Source: Lactococcus ileimucosae
Lineage (GTDB): Bacteria; Bacillota; Bacilli; Lactobacillales; Streptococcaceae
Reading direction: 5' to 3'
Assembly: GCF_943193185.1 (NCBI RefSeq)
Contig: NZ_CALPDE010000014.1
Span: 1-64,000 of the forward strand
Length of the DNA: 64,000 bases
The translations under genes and the position numbers were made by a program. The notes below the pieces were generated by a model. That model saw nothing but the letters and a program-made list of their open reading frames with translations, was not told where the DNA came from and made no database searches. Positions 8,295 through 18,420 of the stretch are shown one piece after another (the first letter of the stretch is position 1; each line of letters starts with the position of its first letter).

Positions 8295-10322
8295 ATGGAT
8301 AATAGACAGGTCGAACATATGCAACATGATCAGGCAGAAATGAAACATCACGATGAGCATGATATGATGAACCACGGTGGACACATGATGCACATGGGTA
8401 ATATGAGCAAGAAGCTGAAAGTCAGCATTGCTTTGATGTTTCCACTGCTTGCTATTTCAAGTATTGCTGGATTTCAATTGCTTCATTTCCCAGGGGACTC
8501 TCTTATTAGGTTAATACTGGGTTCAATTATTTTCTTTTACGGTGGTACACCTTTCTTTAGTGGTGCGCGTGGAGAATTGCAGGCTAAAAAACCTGCGATG
8601 ATGATGCTCATCACTATGGGAATTGTTGTTGCCTATCTGTACTCTGTCTATACTACGGGCGTGGTATGGGCTGGTGGAGAAGCTATGGATTTCTGGTTTG
8701 AACTGTCAACCCTGATTGTTATCATGCTGGCTGGGCATATCATTGAAATGAAGGCTGTTCATCGTGCGGGTGATGCCCTTAAAGATCTGGCAACACTTAT
8801 TCCTAAAAAGGCGCACTTGAAAGGGGGAAAAGACGTAGCCATATCTGACCTCAAAGTAGACGATATTCTTTTAGTTAAGGAAAATGAGCGAATTCCAGCG
8901 GATGGTATTGTTATATCAGAAACAGCTCACTTATCCGTAGACGAGTCGATGATCACAGGTGAATCTCGTCCTGTCCCAAAAGAAATAGGGGGCACTGTTT
9001 ACGGCGGTTCTCTGAACCAAAACCTTCCCTTTGAAATGAAAGTTACTTCTCTAGGCAAGGACTCTCTCCTTTCACAAATTGCCCAACTGGTCGAAAGAGC
9101 CCAAAAGCAAAAGTCTGCCAGTGAAAATCTAGCCGATAAAGTCGCAGGATGGCTCTTCTGGACAGCCTTAATCGTGGGTATTACTTCTTTCATCATCTGG
9201 ACAATAACTTCCACACTTAGCTTTGCTTTAATGACCGCTGTATCCGTCTTTGTGATTGCTTGTCCTCATGCTTTAGGATTAGCTGTTCCTCTCGTTGTGG
9301 CACGTTTAACCAACATTTCAGCTAAAAATGGGCTCCTCATCCAAAACAGAACTGCTTTGGAGTCAGTCCATAAGATTAAGTATGCCTTGATGGATAAGAC
9401 GGGGACTTTAACGGACGGAAAATTTACTGTGCGTCAAGTTGTAAAAGTCGATAAAGAAGAAGACATTGATATTCTGCAGGTAATGGCAGCCTTAGAAAAG
9501 GGCTCCACTCATCCCATCGCCCTTTCTATTGTTAATGCAGTGGAGGATTTACAACTCGAAGCAAGGGATGTAGAAAATATTCCTGCTGTGGGGGTGAAAG
9601 GAAGTGTACAAGGCAAAAATTATAGTGTTGTATCTTATGCCTATCTTCGAGAGAATTCTATCGCTGTTGACCAAGACGAAGTTCAAAAAGCTTTTGCTCA
9701 GGGTCTGACTGTATCTTTCTTGATATCTGACAGGAAAATTCATGGTTTTGTATCTTTAGGCGATTCGCTAAAGGAGGATGCAGCATTCTTCATTGCAGAA
9801 CTGAAAAAACGTGATATCTTACCCATCATGTTAACTGGTGATAATAAAGCTACAGCTGCAAAAATTGTTAAAAATTTAGGCATAACAGAGTTTTATGCTG
9901 AATTAAAACCGGAAGACAAAGCAAGGATTGTCAAAACCTATCAAGAAAAAGGTAGTGTTCTCTTTATTGGAGATGGTGTTAATGATTCGCCAGCACTGGC
10001 AACAAGTAATCTTGGAATTGCCATTGGTGGCGGAACTTCTGTGGCGATTAACACAGCAGATGTTGTCTTGGTGAACTCAAATCCCAGTGATGTCCTAGCT
10101 CTAATTGAAATTTCTAAACGTTCTAACCGTAAAATGAAACAAAACCTTTGGTTTGGTGCTGGTTACAATATCGTCGCTATTCCTGTTGCAGCTGGCATTT
10201 TCTATCCTGCATTTGGAATTTCAATTGATCCTTTAGCAGCGGCCGTGTTAATGAGTATCTCAACAGTCGTTGTTTCAATCAATGCAATGGGACTGAAGTA
10301 TGAAAAAGCTCAAGAAAAATAA
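8295..10322 (+). CDS. copB: Copper-exporting P1B-type ATPase CopB
   Basis: 675-residue membrane ATPase that exports copper at the cost of ATP. The N-terminal 40 residues are rich in His and Met (MKHHDEHDMMNHGGHMMHMGNM), a metal-binding extension typical of CopB and in place of a CxxC domain. The transmembrane metal-site motif is CPH (C323-P-H) rather than CPC, diagnostic of CopB. The phosphorylated Asp is D367 in DKTGTLT, followed by the HP motif (THPIAL) and GDGVND. AAGGAGG precedes the ATG. The gene is monocistronic, with an operator-like palindrome upstream and a terminator downstream. No copY/copR, copZ or copA is in the window, so its regulator must be elsewhere. Confidence 0.94.
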   Translation: MDNRQVEHMQHDQAEMKHHDEHDMMNHGGHMMHMGNMSKKLKVSIALMFPLLAISSIAGFQLLHFPGDSLIRLILGSIIFFYGGTPFFSGARGELQAKKPAMMMLITMGIVVAYLYSVYTTGVVWAGGEAMDFWFELSTLIVIMLAGHIIEMKAVHRAGDALKDLATLIPKKAHLKGGKDVAISDLKVDDILLVKENERIPADGIVISETAHLSVDESMITGESRPVPKEIGGTVYGGSLNQNLPFEMKVTSLGKDSLLSQIAQLVERAQKQKSASENLADKVAGWLFWTALIVGITSFIIWTITSTLSFALMTAVSVFVIACPHALGLAVPLVVARLTNISAKNGLLIQNRTALESVHKIKYALMDKTGTLTDGKFTVRQVVKVDKEEDIDILQVMAALEKGSTHPIALSIVNAVEDLQLEARDVENIPAVGVKGSVQGKNYSVVSYAYLRENSIAVDQDEVQKAFAQGLTVSFLISDRKIHGFVSLGDSLKEDAAFFIAELKKRDILPIMLTGDNKATAAKIVKNLGITEFYAELKPEDKARIVKTYQEKGSVLFIGDGVNDSPALATSNLGIAIGGGTSVAINTADVVLVNSNPSDVLALIEISKRSNRKMKQNLWFGAGYNIVAIPVAAGIFYPAFGISIDPLAAAVLMSISTVVVSINAMGLKYEKAQEK

Positions 10323-10323
10323 C

Positions 10324-10359
10324 AAAGCATTCCCTCAAATTGTAGAGGAGTGCTTTTTC
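10324..10359 (+). terminator. Terminator after copB
   Basis: Stem GCATTCCCTC / GAGGAGTGC with an eight-base loop followed by TTTTT, directly after the copB stop. Confidence 0.7.
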
Positions 10360-10484
10360 CTGTCACTTCAATTTACGCCTTAATTTTGATAAAATGGTTC
10401 AAGTGCTGGTCGAAGAATTAAGTTGAAACTTTGCCTGCTGAAAATAATAGCTTTACCATATTAACGAATAGGATATAAGAAAAA

Positions 10485-11324
10485 ATGGACTTAAATTTTA
10501 TTGAACTTTTGAAAATCATCTTCCTTGGCATTGTTGAGGGGATTACGGAATGGCTACCCATATCAAGTACAGGACATATGCTTTTAGTTGATGCCTTTAT
10601 TCATACAGACATGACTCAGTCTTTTAAAGATATGTTTTTCGTTGTTATTCAGTTAGGGGCGATTATTGCTGTTATCGTAGAATTTTGGTCGAAGATGAAT
10701 CCATTTGTTAACATTGAAGGCAAAGGGGTACGTATCAAAAGATCTGTCTTTAATATGTGGCTTAAAGTCATTGTAGCCTTTCTCCCCACAGCCGTTTTCG
10801 GCCTCTTTCTCAACGATTTTTTAGAAGAAAATTTTGGTACACCATTGACGATTGCTATCATGCTCATCATTTACGGTATTGCCTTTATTGTGGTTGAACG
10901 TTGGAATAAAACACGTCAGCCTAAAATCACGAGTCTCAAAGGACTGACATATCAAGCAGCACTAATTATCGGGATGTTTCAAGTTCTCTCAATGATTCCT
11001 GGAACATCACGCTCTGGTGCGACCATTGTTGGTGCCTTGTTGATTGGTGTGTCACGTGTTGTTGCTGCAGAGTTTACTTTCTTCCTAGCTGTTCCAACAA
11101 TGCTCGGTGCCTCAGCTTTCAAGCTTTTGAAGTTCGGGCTTCACTTTAGTCTGTCAGAGATAATCGCACTTATCGTAGGTATGGCTGTGGCTTATATCGT
11201 ATCAGTCTTTGTTATTAAATTCTTAATGAGTTATATCAAGCGTCACGATTTTCAAATTTTTGGTTGGTACCGTATAGTTTTAGGACTTCTTGTTATTATC
11301 TTTATCCTTTTTGGAGTGATTTAA
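10485..11324 (+). CDS. uppP: Undecaprenyl-diphosphatase UppP (BacA)
   Basis: 279-residue integral membrane phosphatase that dephosphorylates undecaprenyl diphosphate at the outer membrane face, recycling the lipid carrier for cell-wall synthesis and giving bacitracin tolerance. Both family signatures are visible: EGITEWLPISSTGH near residues 19-32 and PGTSRSGATI near residues 171-180. About eight hydrophobic segments. Stands alone between two terminators. Note that a second gene for the same lipid cycle (the DUF368 transporter) lies about 10 kb away. Confidence 0.95.
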   Translation: MDLNFIELLKIIFLGIVEGITEWLPISSTGHMLLVDAFIHTDMTQSFKDMFFVVIQLGAIIAVIVEFWSKMNPFVNIEGKGVRIKRSVFNMWLKVIVAFLPTAVFGLFLNDFLEENFGTPLTIAIMLIIYGIAFIVVERWNKTRQPKITSLKGLTYQAALIIGMFQVLSMIPGTSRSGATIVGALLIGVSRVVAAEFTFFLAVPTMLGASAFKLLKFGLHFSLSEIIALIVGMAVAYIVSVFVIKFLMSYIKRHDFQIFGWYRIVLGLLVIIFILFGVI

Positions 11325-11334
11325 AATAAATTAA

Positions 11335-11382
11335 TGAACCATTCAAAGTGACAGTTCGCTGTCTTTATGAATGGTTTTTTTA
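11335..11382 (+). terminator. Terminator after uppP
   Basis: AACCATTCA pairs with TGAATGGTT around an inner GACAGttcgCTGTC hairpin, followed by seven T. Confidence 0.75.
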
Positions 11383-11491
11383 TTGTTTTCATATGATTTC
11401 TCTCTTATAAGTCCCTTGTGTTTATCCTGAATTCGAAATTTCAAGTTCAATTTCTTGTCAGCTTACTCTAGGATGTGTTATATTAATATTG

Positions 11492-11503
11492 TACCAAGCG
11501 GTA
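11492..11503. promoter_or_regulatory. Candidate TetR-family operator
   Basis: Palindrome TACC-AAGC-GGTA about 24 bases upstream of the TetR start codon. It resembles the ACC-N4-GGT operators of LmrA/YxaF-like regulators and probably serves autoregulation. Confidence 0.45.
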
Positions 11504-11526
11504 GGTAAAATGATTGGAGGTGTAAA

Positions 11527-12099
11527 GTGTCGGAAGCAAAAGATAAAATCATAGAGAGCAGCAAAAAACTTTTCTGCCAGAAAGGTTATGCTTCAACTTC
11601 TATTCGAGACATTTTGGAAGATTCCGGTACTGGGAAAGGACAACTTTATCATTATTTCCTATCCAAAAAGGAAATCTGCTTGGAGGTAATTCATGCGCAT
11701 AGCTCTGAGTGGGAAAAACAATGTTTTGCCCCCCTTTTGAGCCAAATGAAAAATCCAGAAGAAGCCTTGCTCGCTATGCTGGACTGGGAAATTCGGATGC
11801 ATAAAGACGAAATACAGCATTATGGTTGTGCAGTAGGGAATCTTGTCGTCGAACTTGGTGCGGGTGAAGATGAGGATTTTCGTGAACTATTGCGTCAGCT
11901 TATGAAAAACTGGACTCAATTGGTTCAAGCACGAATTATTGAAATTACAGGTTGGAATCAAGAAAAAGCTCAAGTTCAAGCGCAACATATCATTTCAAGT
12001 ATCCAAGGCAATCATATACTGCTTAAACTTACACAGGACTGGACAGTTTTCGAAAGGGGAATAGATAAATTAAGAAAGGAAATCAAGTCACTTGCTTAA
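11527..12099 (+). CDS. TetR/AcrR-family transcriptional regulator
   Basis: 190-residue repressor-type regulator. The N-terminal 50 residues form a classic TetR helix-turn-helix (GYASTSIRDILEDSGTGKGQLYHYFLSKKEIC); the C-terminal half is helical and resembles the YxaF/LmrA subgroup. The start is GTG with GGAGG ten bases upstream. Its stop lies 19 bases before the next ATG, and three genes follow closely (this gene, a HesB-like protein, an RclA-like reductase), so it probably controls that operon. The inducer is unknown; a reactive chlorine or thiocyanate oxidant would fit the reductase. Confidence 0.88.
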   Translation: MSEAKDKIIESSKKLFCQKGYASTSIRDILEDSGTGKGQLYHYFLSKKEICLEVIHAHSSEWEKQCFAPLLSQMKNPEEALLAMLDWEIRMHKDEIQHYGCAVGNLVVELGAGEDEDFRELLRQLMKNWTQLVQARIIEITGWNQEKAQVQAQHIISSIQGNHILLKLTQDWTVFERGIDKLRKEIKSLA

Positions 12100-12118
12100 G
12101 CGATTGGAGGCAGAAAAC

Positions 12119-12478
12119 ATGAAATTAATATTCGATAAAGAAGTAAGCGAAAGATTGGTGAAATTCGAAAATGTAGATTTTGTACTAGATTTTGACCATG
12201 AGTTGAGTGAAAAGAACGAGTCAGTAGATGCATGTGCAGGTGGTATTTCACGTTATCGCCTCCTTGCTATAGATAAGGGGAAACTTCCTGAGGTGTTTGA
12301 TGCACATTTAGACTCTGAGTTTGGTCCTATTTATTTTAAAAAATGGGGCGAAATGTTCTGGGGAAGTCAAGACCTATATGCTAAGGTTGAAGGCAGTTAT
12401 AACCTTATAGCTTTGAAAACAGATGGTGAATATTTAAGTCACAATTTACTTATCGTGGATTACAGGGGAAAATTATAG
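12119..12478 (+). CDS. HesB/IscA-like iron-sulfur biosynthesis family protein
   Basis: 119-residue protein resembling the lactic-acid-bacterial HesB-like domain family (Fe-S_biosyn fold). It has only one Cys (near residue 39) instead of the three of true IscA/SufA, so it is unlikely to be a standard cluster scaffold. I chose the ATG at 12119 (GGAGG ten bases before) over an in-frame ATG at 12092, which overlaps the TetR gene. One base separates its stop from the reductase. Function unknown. Confidence 0.7.
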   Translation: MKLIFDKEVSERLVKFENVDFVLDFDHELSEKNESVDACAGGISRYRLLAIDKGKLPEVFDAHLDSEFGPIYFKKWGEMFWGSQDLYAKVEGSYNLIALKTDGEYLSHNLLIVDYRGKL

Positions 12479-12479
12479 T

Positions 12480-13838
12480 ATGGAAAGAAAAGCAGTTAAA
12501 AATCTTATTATTGGTTTTGGGAAAGCAGGGAAAACACTTGCAAAATCTTTAGCTAGAAAAGGAGAAGCAGTTGCCATAGTAGAGCAATCTCCACGCATGT
12601 ACGGTGGAACATGTATTAATATTGGCTGTATCCCTTCAAAATCTCTAATCGTCAATGGTCAAAAAGGTGAGAAGTTTGCGGATGCAGCACTTCAAAAAGT
12701 TAATCTTGTCGAAAAATTAAATAGAAAAAACTATCACATGATTGCAGATGAGCCTACAGCAACAGTTATAGATGGTAAGGCTCGATTTTTATCGGATCAT
12801 GAGGTGGAAATCTCTCGAGAAGGGCAACCTGCTATGCTTGTGGAGGCTGAACGTATTTTTATAAATACAGGAGCACGCGCAATTTTGCCCTCAATTCTCG
12901 GCATGTCAGAATGCAAAAACCTTGTAACCTCCACAGGGTTGATGGACTTGCAAAAACGTCCAGATCATCTCGTCATCATTGGCTCAGGCTACATTGGTCT
13001 CGAATTTGCTTCAATGTTCCTGTCTTATGGCTCTAAGGTAACCGTTATTGACGCTCATCGCACTTTTTTACCGCGTCAAGATCGAGACATCGCAGCACGT
13101 GTAAAAAAAGATTTAGAAGAAGCAGGAGCAGTTTTCAAGCTCGGCTACGAAATTAATGGTGTTTTTGATCGTAATGAGAAGAGCATCTTAAATATCATGT
13201 TTGATGATCAAGCAGAAGAAATTGAAGCAGATAAAATTTTATTGGCCACTGGTCGTAAGCCAAACATCTCTGGTTTAGGGTTGGAAAATACTTCTGTAAA
13301 AATAGGAGAAGACGGCCATATCTTAGTGAATGAAAAGCTGGAAACTTCTGCTAAAAATATTTGGGCTCTCGGAGATGTCCACGGTGGGCCACAGTTCACC
13401 TATACGTCATTAGACGACTTCAGAATTATTGAAAGTCAACTTTATGGAGATAAGAGCAGAACTTTGGATAATCGCGGAGAGATAGCAAGCAGTGTTTTTA
13501 TCACTCCAACCTTGTCTAATGTTGGCTTGACAGAAACTGAGGCCCAAGCTCAAAGAAAAAGTTATCGTCTGTTCCGTTTAGAAGCTACAGCCATTCCTAA
13601 ATCAGCTGTACTCAGACAAAGTAAAGGTTTACTCAAAGCACTTGTGGACCCAGACACAGATGAAATTTTAGGGGCAACGCTTTATGCTGAAGATTCACAT
13701 GAAGTGATTAATATTCTGTCTCTTGCAATAAATGCCAAGTTGCCTTATACTATGATACGCGATCATATCTTTACACATCCAACAATGAGTGAAGCCTTAA
13801 ATGACCTCTTTTCTAACGCAAACGAGGTTAAAAAATAG
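12480..13838 (+). CDS. RclA/MerA-like flavoprotein disulfide reductase
   Basis: 452-residue class I pyridine nucleotide-disulfide oxidoreductase. It has an FAD-binding GFGKAG at residues 12-17, the redox pair C45-x4-C50 in GGTCINIGCIPSKS, an NAD(P)H-binding GSGYIGLEFASMF near residue 165, and a dimerisation domain with HPTMSEA near the C-terminus (residue 436). The closest family pattern is RclA, a group that includes streptococcal enzymes reducing hypothiocyanous acid; mercuric reductase is less likely because the C-terminal Cys pair is missing. It is the last gene of the TetR-led operon. Substrate assignment is inference. Confidence 0.85.
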   Translation: MERKAVKNLIIGFGKAGKTLAKSLARKGEAVAIVEQSPRMYGGTCINIGCIPSKSLIVNGQKGEKFADAALQKVNLVEKLNRKNYHMIADEPTATVIDGKARFLSDHEVEISREGQPAMLVEAERIFINTGARAILPSILGMSECKNLVTSTGLMDLQKRPDHLVIIGSGYIGLEFASMFLSYGSKVTVIDAHRTFLPRQDRDIAARVKKDLEEAGAVFKLGYEINGVFDRNEKSILNIMFDDQAEEIEADKILLATGRKPNISGLGLENTSVKIGEDGHILVNEKLETSAKNIWALGDVHGGPQFTYTSLDDFRIIESQLYGDKSRTLDNRGEIASSVFITPTLSNVGLTETEAQAQRKSYRLFRLEATAIPKSAVLRQSKGLLKALVDPDTDEILGATLYAEDSHEVINILSLAINAKLPYTMIRDHIFTHPTMSEALNDLFSNANEVKK

Positions 13839-13868
13839 AAACGCGAACAAGGACTGATGTCATTCAAA

Positions 13869-13922
13869 ATGCAAAAAAGCTTAATCCATACATAAGAATA
13901 CGGGCTAAGCTTTTTTGTATTT
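13869..13922 (+). terminator. Terminator after the RclA-like gene
   Basis: AAAAAAGCTTA and TAAGCTTTTTT form an 11-base stem around a loop of about 23 bases, ending in T run. Confidence 0.6.
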
Positions 13923-14012
13923 TGAAAACTTTATAGCAATTCAGTATAAAATTTTTAAAAGTTGGTTATAAATAGTTCTTAATTATAAGAGAAGCAAACT
14001 GTATTATAATGA

Positions 14013-15191
<1,179 letters not shown>

Positions 15192-15298
15192 AATGCCAAA
15201 AGGTGTTTTTCTTGTTTTAAGAGATAAAAAACTCTTTTTTTATGCGCTGCTATATGCTATAATCAGAAAGAGAGATTTCAAAAGAAAGTATATGATTT

Positions 15299-15847
15299 AT
15301 GAATTATGATAAGTTGTTTACACGTTTGAATGAAAAGCTGTCAGAAAACGACATTCATCTGAGTTTACAATGTGTGGGTGGCTTTGTACTTGAGTATCAC
15401 GGCTTAAAAGCTACTGAAGATATTGATGCTTTCTATGAATCTACTTCTAAGGTAGAAGAAATTATTGCAGAAATTGGGCAAGAATTTCATGTAGGAACTG
15501 TAAATGAACCTTGGCTAAGTCATTCGATTGGGCAAATCATGTCTTTTTCTGAGCAGGATAGAGTGCTTATTTTTAAGGCAAGTCATCTTGACGTTTATCT
15601 CTCTTCACTTCAATCTGTTTTGATTGATAAGATTCAAGCGGGAAGAGAAAAGGATGTCCCTGATATTGCTCAAATCATGAAAAAATTAAAAATAAAAAGT
15701 CCAGATACTCTGCTTGATTTGTTGGAAGATTATTCGGAAGGAACATCTGATCCTGCAGTTGTTTTAGAAGCCTACAGCATTGCTTATGGCAAAGAGGCTT
15801 TGAAAAATTATTTACGAGAAAAACCAGAACTTTTGAGGTTGTTATAG
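15299..15847 (+). CDS. Nucleotidyltransferase-fold protein (DUF6036-like)
   Basis: 182-residue protein with the start of a polymerase-beta-like nucleotidyltransferase domain: CVGGFVLEYHG near residue 22 followed by EDIDAF near residue 40, giving the GG...DxD pattern. The C-terminal half is helical. Resembles DUF6036-type domains, some of which occur in toxin-antitoxin or abortive-infection contexts. It is followed with zero spacing by a small helical gene, so the two are almost certainly co-translated. It is preceded by TATAAT-like sequence (15256-15261) about 40 bases upstream. Exact function unknown. Confidence 0.75.
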   Translation: MNYDKLFTRLNEKLSENDIHLSLQCVGGFVLEYHGLKATEDIDAFYESTSKVEEIIAEIGQEFHVGTVNEPWLSHSIGQIMSFSEQDRVLIFKASHLDVYLSSLQSVLIDKIQAGREKDVPDIAQIMKKLKIKSPDTLLDLLEDYSEGTSDPAVVLEAYSIAYGKEALKNYLREKPELLRLL

Positions 15848-16129
15848 ATGAGTTGGAAAGAATACTTTGAAGCTGCTGCTAAAAAATCCAGAGGAGATGC
15901 AAGACTGTGGCTCCGCTATTTGAACAAGGCGATTCAGCGCCATCAGATTTTTTTGTCCCCAGAAGAGATTGATTACCTCGTTCATTCCGAGGCACTCTCA
16001 CATTTTCAGCGTATCTTTCTCGCTTTAGCAGTTGAAGAAGGAACAAAAGCCTGGGAAATGACCGTTTCCTTGTCCGAGCCTTCGCAGTTTTCACATTTAA
16101 AATCTGTTTTAAAAGAATTAAAAAATTAA
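15848..16129 (+). CDS. Small helical protein paired with nucleotidyltransferase
   Basis: 93-residue protein of unknown function. Predicted mostly alpha-helical, with many charged residues and Trp (W3, W21, W69). No motif recognised. Its ATG directly follows the TAG of the nucleotidyltransferase gene, implying coupling and a joint role. Could be a partner or antitoxin-like subunit, or simply a conserved accessory protein. Confidence 0.7.
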   Translation: MSWKEYFEAAAKKSRGDARLWLRYLNKAIQRHQIFLSPEEIDYLVHSEALSHFQRIFLALAVEEGTKAWEMTVSLSEPSQFSHLKSVLKELKN

Positions 16130-16190
16130 TATCACTAAGTACGGAATTGCTTTTTAGGCAATTCTTATTTTTACAAAAAGGGAGCGCAAA

Positions 16191-17564
16191 TTGATTCAGC
16201 TTAAACAGATTAAAACGCCAGCTATTGAAAACAAATTAAGTCCAGTTGCCTTGACTGATGAAACAATGTCTTTTAGAAAAACTGCTTTGCTCGGAAAAAT
16301 GCGAGAAAAAGGCTATGACAGTTTGGTTATTTATGCTGATCTGGAACATGGGAGTAACTTTGAATATTTAACTGGTTTTCTTCCACGTTTTGAGGAAGCT
16401 TTACTCATTCTTCATATGACTGGTGAGGCCTACATGGTATTGGGAAATGAGAATTTAAATAAAGCAGGTAAGGCAAGACTTTTAGCTAAAGCCATACACA
16501 TGCCACATTTTTCCTTACCTAATCAGCCCATGCCTAAAAAAGGGACAGTAGAGGAAATTTTGAGTCAATGTACTTTAGAAAACGCAAAGAAGATTGGCCT
16601 CGTAGGCTGGAAAAACTTCACCAGTTTTGCGGAAGATAATACACAACTTTTTGAGCTCCCCTATTATCTGGTTCAAGCTCTAAAAAAGTTATATCCCAAT
16701 GTATTAATGGAAAATGCTACACAACTTTTCATTGGTGAAGGCGGTATACGTACTAGAAACAACGCTAATGAATTTGCACATTATGAGTTTGGCGCAGCAT
16801 TAGCAGGGCGCTGTATTTTACAGACAATGGATCAAGTGGAAGTTGGAAAGACAGAGATGGAAATTGCGAGGAGTCTCTCTGATCTTGGTCAGTCTCATAA
16901 TGTTGTTACAATTATGGCTACTGGTGAGCGGTTTGAAAAAGCGAATATTTATCCAGGGTCCAAAATTATCAAAAAAGGCGACAGACTTTCTATGACAACA
17001 GGTTATAAGGGTGGGCTCCAAAGTAGAGGAGGGTATGCTGTAAGCCGACCTTCAGAGTTACCTGATGCTGAAAGAGATTATTTGGAAGTTGTAGCTAAAC
17101 CTTATTTTAATGCTGTAAAAACATGGTTGGAGACAGTTAAAATTGGAATGCTAGGACAAGACTTGTATGATAAAGTCGAAGAGGTTCTCCCCAAAGGCAA
17201 ATATGGTTGGACCTTAAACCCAGGACATCTGATAGCTGACGAAGAATGGCTGAGCTCTCCTATTTATCCAGCGTCAACAGAAAAGTTGAAGAGCGGAATG
17301 CTTTTCCAAATTGATATCATTCCTTCTGTACTGGGCTATGGTGGTGTAAGCTGTGAAAGTGGGATTTTCTTAGCAGATGAAAAACTAAGAGCTAACATCA
17401 GTCAAATGTATCCCGAAGTCTGGCACAGAGTTCAGAAGCGAAGAAAATATATTCAAAACGAACTTGGTATTTCCCTTTCAGAAGAAATTCTTCCTACAAG
17501 CAGTGCGACAGCTTATTTGCGTCCCTTTATGTTAGACAAACACTTAGCATTCACTGCAAGATAA
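16191..17564 (+). CDS. M24-family (aminopeptidase P-like) protein, probably catalytically altered
   Basis: 457-residue protein with the creatinase N-terminal domain (residues 30-170) and an M24 pita-bread domain (190-420). The TTG start is supported by AAAAGGGAG six bases upstream. In M24 peptidases five metal ligands (two Asp, one His, two Glu) are expected. Here the first Asp strand reads LSMTTGYKGGLQSRGGY, lacking both Asp, the first Glu position reads QIDIIPS, while His (PGH) and the last Glu (CESG) remain. That suggests a non-metallopeptidase function or a pseudoenzyme. It stands alone, followed by a weak CCC...GGG hairpin with T run at 17568-17592. Confidence 0.8.
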   Translation: MIQLKQIKTPAIENKLSPVALTDETMSFRKTALLGKMREKGYDSLVIYADLEHGSNFEYLTGFLPRFEEALLILHMTGEAYMVLGNENLNKAGKARLLAKAIHMPHFSLPNQPMPKKGTVEEILSQCTLENAKKIGLVGWKNFTSFAEDNTQLFELPYYLVQALKKLYPNVLMENATQLFIGEGGIRTRNNANEFAHYEFGAALAGRCILQTMDQVEVGKTEMEIARSLSDLGQSHNVVTIMATGERFEKANIYPGSKIIKKGDRLSMTTGYKGGLQSRGGYAVSRPSELPDAERDYLEVVAKPYFNAVKTWLETVKIGMLGQDLYDKVEEVLPKGKYGWTLNPGHLIADEEWLSSPIYPASTEKLKSGMLFQIDIIPSVLGYGGVSCESGIFLADEKLRANISQMYPEVWHRVQKRRKYIQNELGISLSEEILPTSSATAYLRPFMLDKHLAFTAR

Positions 17565-17700
17565 ATTTTTCCCTTAGCGGGATTTTTTATTTTATAAAAT
17601 AATCAGAACATTATCAATTATCCTTTTCTCAATAACCAAAGCACTGTTTGCAGTTGTAAAGTAAGAATGTAATAATTCAGAAGCATTAAGCGGTTTCATT

Positions 17701-17759
17701 TGTTCTAAAATTATGAACAGATTCTTTGACTAACACCCAGCATTTTGTGATAATTATTA
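17701..17759 (+). promoter_or_regulatory. ahpC promoter with palindromic and PerR-like sites
   Basis: TTGACT (17726-17731) and GATAAT (17749-17754) are separated by 17 bases. ATAATTATTA at 17750-17759 matches the core of the PerR box and overlaps the -10. Just upstream of the -35, TGTTC-N9-GAACA (17701-17719) is a separate inverted repeat of unknown use. Regulator assignment is inference. Confidence 0.55.
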
Positions 17760-17797
17760 GGGAACATAAAATAATAGAAGAATTGGAGAGAAAATCT

Positions 17798-18361
17798 ATG
17801 TCACTAATCGGAAAAGAAGTTGAACCTTTTGTTACTGAAGCCTACCAAAATGGGAAATTTTTAACGGTCAATTCAGATGATTTTAAAGGAAAATGGAATA
17901 TTATCGTATTCTACCCTGCTGATTTCTCATTTGTTTGTCCAACAGAATTAGAAGACTTGCAAGAACAATACGCTACTCTTAAAGAATTAGGTGTTGAAGT
18001 TTATTCATGTTCAACAGACACACACTTTGTCCATGCTGCATGGCATGAGCACAGTGAAGCTATCGGAAAAGTAGAATATCCAATGCTTGCTGATCCCTCC
18101 CAAAAAATTTCTCGTATTTTTGATGTTTTAGATGAAACATCTGGTTTATCACAACGTGGTTCATTTATCATTGACCCAGACGGAGTCGTTCAAGCTGTAG
18201 AAATTACAGCAGATGGTATCGGGCGTGATGCGAGCCAGTTGGTAGACAAAGTGCGTGCAGCACAGTATGTCCGCAATCATCCAGGGGAAGTGTGTCCTGC
18301 AAAATGGAAAGAAAATGCCGAAACACTAACACCCGGCTTGGACTTGGTTGGTAAGATTTAA
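17798..18361 (+). CDS. ahpC: Alkyl hydroperoxide reductase AhpC (typical 2-Cys peroxiredoxin)
   Basis: 187-residue peroxiredoxin reducing H2O2 and organic peroxides. Peroxidatic Cys47 lies in DFSFVCPTE and resolving Cys166 in [11 protein letters not shown] chose ATG 17798, preceded by TTGGAGAG; an upstream in-frame start at 17726 overlaps the promoter. It is followed by a terminator-like hairpin and then ahpF, a layout that gives more AhpC than AhpF. Confidence 0.95.
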   Translation: MSLIGKEVEPFVTEAYQNGKFLTVNSDDFKGKWNIIVFYPADFSFVCPTELEDLQEQYATLKELGVEVYSCSTDTHFVHAAWHEHSEAIGKVEYPMLADPSQKISRIFDVLDETSGLSQRGSFIIDPDGVVQAVEITADGIGRDASQLVDKVRAAQYVRNHPGEVCPAKWKENAETLTPGLDLVGKI

Positions 18362-18366
18362 TTTAA

Positions 18367-18396
18367 CAAGGCGAAGTAGCTTACTCGCCTTTTTTA
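18367..18396 (+). terminator. Intra-operon terminator between ahpC and ahpF
   Basis: AAGGCGA / TCGCCTT stem with a 12-base loop and six T. Probably partial, with read-through into ahpF, since ahpF has no obvious promoter of its own. Confidence 0.6.
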
Positions 18397-18420
18397 AGCT
18401 AAAAAGAATGGAAAGACAAA

